Made by a program: the position numbers and the translations under genes
The notes under the pieces: model-generated
The model's input: the letters and a program-made list of their open reading frames with translations, nothing else
Databases searched by the model: none
What the model was told of the DNA's origin: nothing
Assembly (NCBI GenBank): GCA_007449985.2
Contig: VIIQ02000746.1
Span: 157,032 to 221,031, forward strand
Reading direction: 5' to 3'
DNA length: 64,000 nt
Source: Desmodesmus armatus
Taxonomy: Eukaryota > Chlorophyta > Chlorophyceae > Sphaeropleales > Scenedesmaceae
Shown here: positions 51,103-61,070 of the stretch, piece after piece
Numbering within the stretch: position 1 is the first letter of the stretch
How the letters are laid out: each line of letters begins with the position of its first letter

Positions 51103-54100
51103 TTACTGAAGAGCGTTCCTCAAACAGAAGGGTCTCACATTTGGCGGCAGGTTTTCTTTGTCGCGGTGTTGCCGCTTGCCCTTTGTCCTGGGCTTCTCAG
51201 TGCTGAGTGGCACTGCCTCAGCTGATGGGGGCACCTCCATCTCAACCGCGGCGTGCACTGGCAGGTCATCACTCTCCATGGTGGAGGCCTGTGCAGTAGT
51301 GGCGGGTTGTGAGCCAGCCTGCAGATCACAAGGACAAGAAATCACCCATAGCTAAGGAACACCACTGGACAGCAAGCTCTCCAGGGGGGGGGGGGCAGGA
51401 CGTACAAGAGCGCTCAAGTGCAGCAGATGCACACACTGCAGCAGATGCACGATTGTACAACAGGATGGCAGGAATACCAGCGATTGAGTTATTGCGCCAT
51501 GTGCTTTTGAATTGCGGGACCACTGGCATCCGTGGCCATCCCTGGTTTAGCCCGGCTAACGGTGTTGTTGCTGAACTATTGACCATACACGAGAGCAACA
51601 AAGCAAACTACCGGCTGTCATGGTCAGCCCCTGTGAGCTCCTCACCTGAGACCTCAATGCCTTAAGAACGGCATCAGCGGCAACCTGTGCTCTGTTTGGT
51701 CCCCCTCCTGTGAACTTCAAAGCACTCCAAGTCTCAATGGCCCTCTTGACCATGGCAAAATTGATGACACCTGGTGCACAGCTGAATTTTTTTGACGGGC
51801 CCAAATTGCCAGCGGTGCAGAAGTACAATATCACGTCACGAGCAACAGCGGCAAGGCCAGCGGTCTCAACTACAGTCAACTGTACCTTGGCCGTTGGTTT
51901 GCTTACTGAAACGATGGTCAAAACCTGTATACAAACATCCAGCGCAGATGTAAGAGGTGGACAAGTTTGTAGAAAGTTTGTGCAGAGTCATATATCCTGG
52001 GGAAAACAGGGTTTTGTAGCCGTCAACAGAAGGTCACCAGCCTGTCCTTACCTGCCATCCACGCCTGTCAGGTTGAACGCGGTTGAATTCTTCACCTGCC
52101 GGCAACCCTTCCCTTGTGAACAAGGATGCGTTGTTGGTCCCTTGGAACAAGGCTTTCAACATTGCACATACTGCGACCCATCTGTCCTTGGGCACAATTG
52201 GTAGATCATGCATGTTGACAGGTGTGGACACAGGTTTGGTTGAACTGATCATGAGATACAACACACCAGTTTCGCAATCCAGCCCATACCCCACAAACCA
52301 CTTTCCCCAGAATGGTGTAAGGAAGTCTTTTGAGAAAAATACTGACAGCCCATCGCCAGGGACAGGATAGAGGCGTGACTGTTCAGCTGGATAGGTGTAT
52401 CGACTATCCAGTATCAGGCAGACATCAACGTTGATGTTGCCCTCTGCCAAGCCAAGCAAAGCCGGCTTCATTTTTCGCACCCAGGCTGTATGGAGATGAA
52501 AAGGGACATGATTGCTTTCCTGTAGCGTCAGCCCTGGCGGTTGACTGGTGAGCTTTATTTGCATTGCTGGCACCTGCAGCAAGCACAAATATTTGTTTAG
52601 GTACGTGTATTGACATACAGATACATGCGCATGATGTATGTATATAAACATATATATACATACAGATGTATATAAATTGGTACAAAGGCTGCCCAGCTCC
52701 CAACTTGCTCAGGAGTGGGCTGTCCCAGGTCCTGGGACCTGTAACTAAAGCGTGGCAAAATACTACGTACCTTCGCTGTGATCGGCAATCCTGTCTCAGT
52801 CAGCCATTCCTGACCATCTGTCAAATTGTCCGGAATCGCCGAATCAATGTGTGTGTGACTGCACAGCAGGGGGGTTTTGTCCCAACCATAAACACCATGG
52901 TCGATGATGTCTCGAAATAGTTGTGTTACTGGCGCTGGTTCGCCTGTTGGCAAACAAGTCCCTGCGGTGTAAACGGACACTCATGTAGCGCTAATCCCAC
53001 ACTGAAACAGCAAGTGCCTGTCACTCAGTCGTGCGCATTCGTGTTCATGTGCGTTCCACAAGGCCGCATCATTCAATGCTCTATGCCTTGCACATGTCTG
53101 CGTTTGGGGGGTGATGGTTTGGTGTCCCCGGTTGCCAATGGTCGGCAGCTTATGGCCTGAGCTAACTTAACCAACTACTTAATACTAGTAGTATTTCAGA
53201 CGTTACACGTTGCTTGCTTGCTTGTTTCTGAGCGGCATTGAAGGAGCATTCGTACCTTGACGCAAAAGGTTCAACTTGGCAGGGTCTCCGTGCAGCGGTA
53301 ACGCCAAGGGGTCAGACGCGTCCATGTTACCAAATGTGTATGCCACCATGTGAATGACATAATTGCGAACGCAGTCGGGACCTGATGCCACGATGGCTTC
53401 TGGAATGTGGAGGTGTGTCTTGCAGTGGTCCACCACACTGTCCAGCACCTCTGCACTCTCCGTCAGGTTCTGTACGTGCGCCGAGCTGAGTGGCTGAGTC
53501 AGCTTTCCAATGGGGATCATAAACACCCACCTGAACATGCACGTGTTCCGAGTTGGTATCTGGGTCATCAGGCCAGCGCCATACGCCATCATATTGCTCT
53601 GGTTGCTTGTAACTACTGTAACTACTGTGCATAGTCACCTATAAAGTTGGGTTGTGGCTGCACAGCTGACTGAGCTTATTATCTTGCAGAAACTATGCAC
53701 CAATCATTTGCCTGATCTGTGTGCAAACTGCAGCACAAATTAATTTGTCATATCTCCAAGTCGTTTCGTTGACTATCACACAATTGATGCAAGTTCACAC
53801 AGGTCACGCCAATGATTGTGCAAAGGGTAATGACTGTCTATGTACAGAGGTACGGGAAGACCTCATAAGACAATGATGGAGCAATCAGTACGATTGCAAC
53901 TCACCGGCCAGATTTGTTGATGAAAACGCGGTGATGCGTTGTCATGAACTGACTCGACACGCCATAAATGGCATTGCTGTCCATGTCTCCGCCGACCTCC
54001 TGTAGAAGCTGTCGTAATGTGACAATAGTCGGGTTTTCCTTGGCAGCATTTGCTGCCGTACGGATGCCAATACCGTGGACGCCCTTCTTGAAGCAGTCCC

Positions 54101-55936
54101 CACCAGCAACCGCAGCCGCACTGTTGACAAGGACATTGCTGGTGAGGCCCATGTCGTTCAAGCAGGTGATTGTGCCATTGATATCAATGATCTTCGATTT
54201 GGTGTCTGCGGTGATATGGCAGAGGCCCTGGAGAGGCACCATCAGGGCGCGCTTGTTCCCAAATATATTAGTTGCAGTGAACACGTCTGAGTCGTAGCCT
54301 AGGATCAATATGGATTGTGAAGGGCTGTCGTTTATCTCTGCAAGCAGTTGCATGTCCGCAATGCCACAGCTGATTTTGACCCTTTCTGTGTTGATGATGG
54401 GGTCAGTGCTGCACACAGTATAGTACGGACACACACAACAACGGAATCAGTCGCAAGCATAAGGGAGATTGGTGGTGCTGCCAGTGTTGACTTGCTGATG
54501 AGGTGTAGTACCCCGTCACAGTTCTTGCCCCATTTCATAGGCCCACACAAAGGAACCAGCAGCAGCGTCAGTGACGCCAGCTGAAGACTGTTGACAGCAA
54601 CAGAGTGAGTGCTGGAGCAGTAAAACAAGTACCTCGAGCTTTATGTATCAGCAGGTTGCTGTTCTGTGTGTTATTGTAAGACTGACTAATGTGGTTGACT
54701 AATGGCGACTGAAACAAGCCTGTGCCTGCATGTGCCGTAAAGCTAGCAGTTGCGCATGTTGCATGCTTGTGTAATTGTTTGGAGCATTCATGCTCAATAC
54801 CAGGTCTGCATGATGGAGATTTGCCTATTACTGCAGTTGCCAAGATGTCCCAGGTTGAAAAATAAAGTGGAATGTCAGTGGCATTCTGTGGATTACATGT
54901 GGATTGCAGAGTTTGCCCTGTGGCCTGCTGAGCAGCCAGAGATGACATACAGTATAATCTAGGTTGTGTTGGGTTTGGGGGTGAGTTACCCCGCTGCTGC
55001 ATGTTTTCCCCATGTCCAATACTGATAACATTAATGTTGTAGAAGGTCACTGTCAGGTCAGGAAGGTCCATGCAAGGTCACAAGAATGGCGGCAGAAGGC
55101 CCCTTGATCTGCAGGAATACCCCTGGAAGGTCCGCAAAGTTTGTGGCAGGTGTTATTTGTGTTGTTTTGAGCCTTGAGGTTTTGCTCTGCCGCCCCTATA
55201 TAAGGCAAAGTCCCCCAGCCAGTGTTCCGATCCAATTGCAGTGCTAAGGCACTCAGCAGCACAGCTGCAAATCATCAGCTGGTTGCTCGCTGAGTAGTAC
55301 ATTTTAAGGCGAACAACCGCCCACAGGTTTCAAACACCCTAACAGCAATACACAGGCGTTTTCACCACAGCACCCCAGCAGCAGTTAAGGGGGTAGTGCC
55401 CTCAGCGCCTGAGCAGTGCAGCAACAGCTGAGCAGGGTAGACCCCTTAGAACACCCCTCGCCCTCTCTCCCCTCTCTCCCTTGGTTCTGCAGGTCTGCCA
55501 CTTGTTGTGCTGCACTGTAACATGCACCCGGCAACACCGGCACTCCCACCTGTAAGGCTACACAGAGACACCCACATAACAGGGCTCACCTGTTGGCCAG
55601 TACATGCGCCAGTCCACACGGCATGTCCATGTCTCGATACGCAACTGATCTCCCTTTGTCTGCATTTTTGCATCGATCTTGTAATGTATCAAAAACCCAG
55701 ACAACATCACCAGCTCCAACACTCACAAAGTGCTTGGTGATATGCACCAGGGATCCATACACAAGCTGCTGCCTTGGTATCACCTTGTTGTACATGCACA
55801 TCAGAGTACTGACGTCGATAAGCAGCAGGAAGTTTTTGTCCAGCCGGCCTTCCATAACCAGATGCTGCACAGTTGCTTCAATCGCAAGTCCCAACACACT
55901 GATGGCCACCAAGGCCGGCAACCCCTTGATACCCAT
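51103..55936 (-). CDS. XPG/FEN1-family 5'-nuclease-like protein
   Basis: The first exon, 55590-55936, starts MGIKGLPALVA, the XPG N-domain signature, with LLIDVSTLMCMY (first catalytic Asp) and VVWVFDTLQDRCK (second Asp). After a region of about 1.2 kb whose exons I could not fix, exons 53905-54408, 53256-53596, 52771-52961, 52052-52573, 51646-51924 and 51103-51318 join in continuous phase. Exon 53905-54408 has the I-domain (GIADMQLLAEI, LILGYDSDVFT) and the helix-3-turn-helix GGDCFKKGVHGIGIRTA. These proteins cut flap or branched DNA using two metal ions. The usual Glu of the E-A-D motif is Ile here, so activity is doubtful. The following 400 or so residues are unrecognised. The end is Lys/Arg-rich (TKGKRQHRDKENLPPN), which may be a nuclear localisation signal. 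The next gene block is a mobile element, so this could be an element-derived nuclease; that is inference. Confidence 0.75.
55190..55210 (+). promoter_or_regulatory. TATA-box-like element inside the XPG-like gene
   Basis: CCCCTATATAAGGCAAAG is a strong TATA match on the + strand, antisense to the XPG-like gene and inside the unresolved region 54409-55589. No downstream + strand ORF of note was found, so a promoter role is speculative. Confidence 0.3.
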
Positions 55937-56871
55937 CCTGAACTCACGCCAAGTTAGTCAGCACGGGGTGCAGCACCTGCGAGCAGAGCGAAGGGGCATC
56001 AAGCATAAAGCACAAACTGCAGCACTGCTGCTGGTGATATCCATCCATTTGCAGGCGGAACCAAGAGCAAATTGGCAGCTTTACCTTGACTCTGGCCCAA
56101 GTCTCTGGCCGGCACGAGGTCTGGTAAGTGGCTTGGTGCAGATGTGCGGGATGCAAGCAAGAAGCACAAGCCTGGAAGGTCCAGCGACTTGCGTTGTGTG
56201 ACACCCAAGCTGCAGTGACAGTAGAACTGACGATGCCTGAAAGAATATGATGATCAAGAACGACCAATGATGGGTGAAATAGTTTTTTGTGTGGAGACAC
56301 CTCCTACTCTTCGCTGAGGGGCGCCTTTAGAGCAAACAACAGCAGCGGTTGCCAACAGTAACCCGTTTCGTCAGTCATACAGCATCTGACGGGGCGCTTG
56401 CCTTTTGAGTCGTGCAAAGGCAAATATTCAAAATAGCATATCTACGGCCATGCTTTCACAGTATCTGTGCAGTGAGCCACGCCTGGCCAGGCCATGCAGA
56501 CTCAACTTGGCGCCGGTTTGCCCAGGTGGCTAGCACAGTGGTGGCGGAGAGCCACTGCACCCACAAGGTTCAACATCACTTACGGCCAGCTGTTTTGATT
56601 TTTTATGAGTCGATCTGCTGTTGTGGCATTGAAAGCTCACACATCTCCGGAGTGTGCCCCAACTGATTCAACAAAGCACGTACCTGCTTGTAAAACTCCA
56701 TCGTATCTTGTTTCCGCGCCTCGCGTATCCTCTGAACCATAGCGGACACACCGGATCAAGATCGAACGGCACAGCCCCCCACCCCTCACCCACAAGCCCT
56801 CACCCACCCTCCTGACCCCTGCAAGTTCAGGTTTTCGTCGAAAACGTCGAAAACGTCGAAAACGTCGAAGG
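55937..56871. other. Upstream region of the XPG-like gene, up to the repeat unit
   Basis: No gene is recognised. It contains the promoter side of the XPG-like gene and ends in a 9-bp tandem repeat abutting the 4312-bp unit. Two ORFs of about 70-120 codons on the - strand near 55944-56300 lack family features. Confidence 0.45.
56831..56870 (+). repeat. 9-bp tandem repeat at the edge of the 4312-bp unit
   Basis: Three to four copies of CGAAAACGT occur directly before the unit boundary at 56872. The first copy forms a short palindrome, GTTTTCGTCGAAAAC. This array is not repeated before the second unit at 61184. Confidence 0.85.
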
Positions 56872-58720
56872 CAGCCGCTCACAAAGTCTCATCCACAAAG
56901 TGCTGTCTCACGGTTGCTGCACACACTGCACACAAAGCATTTGTTTGTTACTACTGTACTTATGTGACAGCGCTCTGCGCCAGCTGCTGCTTCTGCCCAG
57001 ACCTCATCGCCCCACCTCGCATGTGTGAGTGTGACAAGGCTTTGTTTCAAAACTGGCGCATCTGCTGGAGCTGCGCTTGTCCCAGAGGGAACGCATCTAT
57101 ATGTTTCGTCGCTGTTGCTATGCTGGGGCGCCCCTGGGGCACGCACTGCTGGGGTCGCATTTGAACTGTGCTGATCGTTGCAAGCTGGTCGCTGCTTCCC
57201 TCCCTTATCAAGATCACCTAGACGCAGCTATCTCCTTGGTCTGGAAGTACAAGCAGGGTGCAGCTGCAGGCGCGAGAAGTGCAACGGCACCATTGCCACC
57301 CCAGGCAGATACCTACTGCTTCTGCTGTCAGGTACCCCCACCCCCAGTTTGACCCCCCCTGGGACCTACACCCCAGGAGCTGCTGCAGCTGTGCCCAGGT
57401 GTGCTTCGCTGGTGGCACTGCTCGCTAAGCTACAATATACATACAACTCATTTGCAAAAGCTTTGGGCTAGCAGCACTGAGACCTGAGCCTTCAGCTACT
57501 GCTGGATAAGACTTTCCTCCCAGCTGAAGGTGATAATGCACTTCTTGGGCACTTGCCCCTTTCCGCCCATTCCTGCATGCACTCATACAGCTGCTGGGGG
57601 GCATGCTTTCTCACCGTCTGCTTGCTCTTGCTGTGGTGGGTCTACTTCCATGCAGGGTGTGCAAGCCTTGCACACAAGCTGCCGCTGCTGTAGCTGGCCC
57701 CTGCGCGACGTAGGCGGCACATTACGCAGGTGAGGTTATATCAGTGTGTTTACAGCCTGAACACGCCGAAGTTATGCTGTGCTCCGCGTCGGAGGCTTGA
57801 CAGATGGCACGATGGAAATGGCCCCACTGCCAGTGCAGCTTACGTTGCACTTGATTACTGCCGTGAAGCACATGAAACGTCTCGGATATATGACTGTAAT
57901 CAGTCTAGTCATTTTTTGGGTCGCTGCACGCACTCACCGTAAATGCACAGCAGTGGTGTTGCCAGCTTGTCAACTAGTTCAACTTTGCTGCAGCAACGTG
58001 CACGCCCAGCAGCTGTTTTCAGCACTATAGAGTACTGGAAATCTGTGTGTGCAAGGCTGCGGCAAACGATGCAGGTCTGTATGGATTTGAGTTGTTGCCA
58101 CGGTCACAACATTGGACGGAGTGAACTGCTGCCACTTGCACTTATCTGCACGATCAGTGACGTTTTTATATTTATCTTGCGACATTGAGCGCACTGCTGT
58201 TCCTTGCCTGTACCTGTGCTGCAATGTAGGTTTTGGCAGCAGTATTTGACTGTCCCAACAGAACTGCCAGGCAGCAGCAGCAACTCAACTGAGGCTTGCT
58301 GCCAGGCTGCAGATGCGAAGCACACGGTGAGAAGTATACTCTCAGCGAATGTCTGATGCCTGCAGTGCCAGCATGTGTATGCATGAATGCTCACAGCTGA
58401 AGGGCTGTACAGGCAGTTGTTCAAGCAGTACGGCTGCGCTGCCAGCAACCAAGCAGCCACCCAATTACATTCATCACCACAGCACCAGACACAAAACCAC
58501 CCATGCATGCAGCAGCAGCAGTGGGCTCTGAACAAAAGGCCAGCAGCATGCAGCCCCATCAAGCATGACCAGTACATAACCCGTACGAGTGACTGCCAAA
58601 CGCGGGCAGCAGCGCTGCGCGCGCGGCTGCACCCACAGCAGCAGCAGGCCAAGTGGAGCACAGGCACAGCCAGCAGGCTACCAAACAGGCCAGCATGGCA
58701 GTGCAGCAGAGCAAGTGGCA
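56872..58720. other. Non-coding-looking left part of the repeat unit
   Basis: Several ORFs of 60-100 codons occur, some Cys-rich, but none shows a family motif or a clear splice structure. This is probably element end sequence and the 3' UTR of the transposase. Confidence 0.4.
58465..58469 (-). terminator. Candidate TGTAA signal of the transposase
   Basis: TTACA on + is TGTAA on -, about 250 bp past the transposase stop at 58721. It recurs in copy 2 at 62777-62781. Its use is inferred. Confidence 0.35.
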
Positions 58721-61070
58721 TCACCTGTAGTGTGCTGGGGGCCAGTCACCCTCACTACCAAGGTGGACGTCACCCTGATCATCGGTGTACTCCTCACCCC
58801 AGGGTGTGCTGATCACATGCCACAGCAAAGGCAGCCCCTCAACATCCCTTTTGACAGCACCAGCAACAAGCTCCTGCTCAAACACCTTCCTAACAACACT
58901 CTGCAACTCATGCGCACCCGCTGCACTGGAGGTGTAGTGCTCATAGCGCTCATAGATGTGTGCACGAACCTTTGGCTTGGTGAACCCAAAGATGTGTTCA
59001 ATGGGCCTGTTGATGTCAGGGCTGTAAGTAGGGATGTGCACCCTCTGCTTGATGGGGTCCAGCTTAATAACAGGCTCATCATCATACTCGAGGGTGCTGA
59101 TTTCGGCAATCTTCTGAATTTTGTTGTTGTCGTAGCACAGCACCGGGGCATCGGCCTTGTCACCCTTGCCATTGGCCAGGTTGTACTCCTTGGTCTTGCG
59201 CTCAAACTTTTGAACAATCTTGTACAGATTGTCTGTAAACTCCTCACTCGTGGTGCTCTTTGCATCAATTGCTGTGCCTTTCTTCTGCAGGAGAGGCAAG
59301 AAGTGGCAAAGGCAGCATGCCGAAGGGGCGGTTAGATGCGTACAAGGTGGAGGCACTGGAGGCACAGCAAGCCTGAACCGAGGACTGGATCTTGATCAGC
59401 TGCATGTGCCAGTGCTGACCCTGGAGTGTGGTACCCCTGTCAACATCACCAACAGCAAGGGACTGCACAAGCTGTTCTGGAGGTGTAGCGGCTGTGACCC
59501 TGACAGGCAGCATTATCGGCTGTGCACAGCTAAAACCCTGAAGTCACCAGAACACCTAGGCTGTCCCTTCTGCCCAGTGCGCCCACGTGAACAGCTGGTG
59601 TTACCTGCAAGCAGCAGAGTGTGCAGCAGTGAGGTCAGCTTCATGCAGCTGTTGTGGAAGTTTAGGCTGGATGCGGGGTACTGCCACCAGGTTGTGCCAC
59701 CCTTTTGGGGGGTGCCTGTTGATTTCTACTGCTATGGGGCTGGCATCTGGGTTTTGGTTGATGACAGGCACCATTGGACTGGCATTCACCAGTACTCAAA
59801 AGGTGACATAGCTCACAATGATATGAGGCTGAACCTAGCAGCCATGAGGGCTGACGAGGTGGTGGTGCGGGTGCATGCAGCAGACATGCAGAACCCTGGT
59901 TGTGTGCTGGCTGCCTTGTTTGCTGGCGCGGTTGCTGCCAGGTCTGGTGCTGCTGTGGTGCTGACACCCAGCTATGCTAGCTGTTTGATTGAGTGGCAAG
60001 GCAGCGTGAGGCCGTATGTGGCTGCACTGCTAAACCCCGGCGTGCCGGGGCAGCAGCGGCTGAGTCATGCAACTGCTGATGAAGGTATCTCTGTGGTCAC
60101 ACCCTTGTAACAGCACAGCAACACCACCCACCTGATAGTTGTAGTCGTCCACACGCGTACTGCCATCCATCCGCTTGTTGTGCTTCCGTTTGATATGGGA
60201 AGTTCCAGTGGTGAATTCCATGTACACAAGGCCGTGGGAGGACTCGAAGGCGGGGTGGGCGCTGACGGCAGCGATGATGTGAACTTTTGTGGGGTCACTC
60301 TTGTGTCCAACAGGGATAGGGCACACATCGCTGAAGTTCACCTCATGCTTGTCACACCACACAGCAACAGAGTCATGATTGCCACCCTGAAGCACAATGC
60401 TGGTCTCATCAATAAAGACCATATTTTGCAGTAAGGAGGGCTCAACTGCAAGCCTCTCAATCAGCCCCTTAGCCCTAGTGACCCTCTCAGCCTTTTCCTC
60501 CTTGCTGAGTGCGCGCTTGAAGGTAATGCGCCTGCGCACCAGGTCTGGGTCGGCATCGTGCATTGCTGCCCTGAGCTGTGGTACAGTGATGTTGTGGTCG
60601 GCAAGGATACTCTGCAGCTCAGGAGTGTGGTCAACTGCGTCCTGAATCGATGTGAAGTACACCAGCCTGTGATGGGTAGCCTTCTTGACCTTGACTTCCA
60701 CCCACCGCCCCTTCTTCACAAGCGCAGCAGCCCGCTTTGCCACATCAGGGTCTACCACCCTCGGCCGCCCAGACCTGTGCGCATCTTCGCAGGTGTGGTT
60801 GCCGGCCTTGACATGGTCAAACCAGTCCTGCATGAACCTTCTGGTACGGCTAATGTCACCGCAGTGTGGCAGGTTTTCAAAGGTCTGCTCCCATTCCTTC
60901 TTCTGCGTCTCGAAGGAGGCTGTTGCTTCCTGCCATCTTTCAGTCGAGGAGTGTGCTGTCACGCCGACTGCTACCACAACACAAACTGCCAGCCACCTGA
61001 CCCACATGGGTTTGTAGTGGGGCTCTTTGTGCTTTTCCACAGGATCTACCTCAATGGGGTCTGGAGGCAA
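58721..61070 (-). CDS. Tc1/mariner (IS630-type) DDE transposase, two exons
   Basis: Exon 1 is 60132-61070 (313 residues) and exon 2 is 58721-59284 (187 residues). The 847-bp intron has donor CAG|GTGGGT and acceptor CCTGCAG, is phase 0, and gives a 500-residue product. Residues 1-22 precede a hydrophobic stretch at 23-38 (VRWLAVCVVVAVGVTA), odd for a transposase. A basic region with HRSGRPRVVD at about 99-107 resembles the GRPR linker between the DNA-binding HTH domains. The catalytic triad is inferred as D221 in VFIDETSIV, D365 in VLCYDNNK, and E409 in YSPDINRPIEHIF. D365 and E409 are separated by 43 residues, longer than the usual 34. The enzyme would cut and paste the element. The intron hosts an antisense nuclease ORF. 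The upstream part of exon 1 is the least certain. Confidence 0.82.
59220..60110 (+). CDS. Zinc-ribbon plus Vsr-like (PD-(D/E)XK) endonuclease, nested antisense in the transposase intron
   Basis: The ORF has 296 codons from the first in-frame ATG; recognisable sequence begins at about residue 60, so the true start or an upstream exon is unsettled. Residues 73-118 form a zinc ribbon (W87-R-C89-x2-C92, then G-C115-P-F-C118), like the DUF4379 'probable zinc-ribbon' family. Residues 136-210 follow the Vsr/DUF559-type nuclease pattern: SSEVSFMQLLW (E138), YCHQVVPP, VDFYCYG (D168), IWVLVDDRHHW (D181, H184, H185), then D-x2-L-N-L-A-A and a VVVRVH strand. The Glu normally found two residues before the D181 position is Leu179, so catalysis may be lost or altered. 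The stop TAA overlaps a TGTAA. It lies antisense within intron 59285-60131, and its 5' end overlaps transposase exon 2. The family link is by pattern; the role in the element is unknown. Confidence 0.7.
   Translation: MYRLSVNSSLVVLFASIAVPFFCRRGKKWQRQHAEGAVRCVQGGGTGGTASLNRGLDLDQLHVPVLTLECGTPVNITNSKGLHKLFWRCSGCDPDRQHYRLCTAKTLKSPEHLGCPFCPVRPREQLVLPASSRVCSSEVSFMQLLWKFRLDAGYCHQVVPPFWGVPVDFYCYGAGIWVLVDDRHHWTGIHQYSKGDIAHNDMRLNLAAMRADEVVVRVHAADMQNPGCVLAALFAGAVAARSGAAVVLTPSYASCLIEWQGSVRPYVAALLNPGVPGQQRLSHATADEGISVVTPL

Noticed and set aside
55035..55453. Possible solo LTR (TGTTG start, internal TATA box)
   Set aside because: The far end does not form matching inverted termini and no 5-bp target duplication flanks it.
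58104..58724. 206-codon - strand ORF just downstream of the transposase, also in copy 2
   Set aside because: Its composition is Cys/Leu/Ala low complexity without motifs, and it lies where a 3' UTR is expected.
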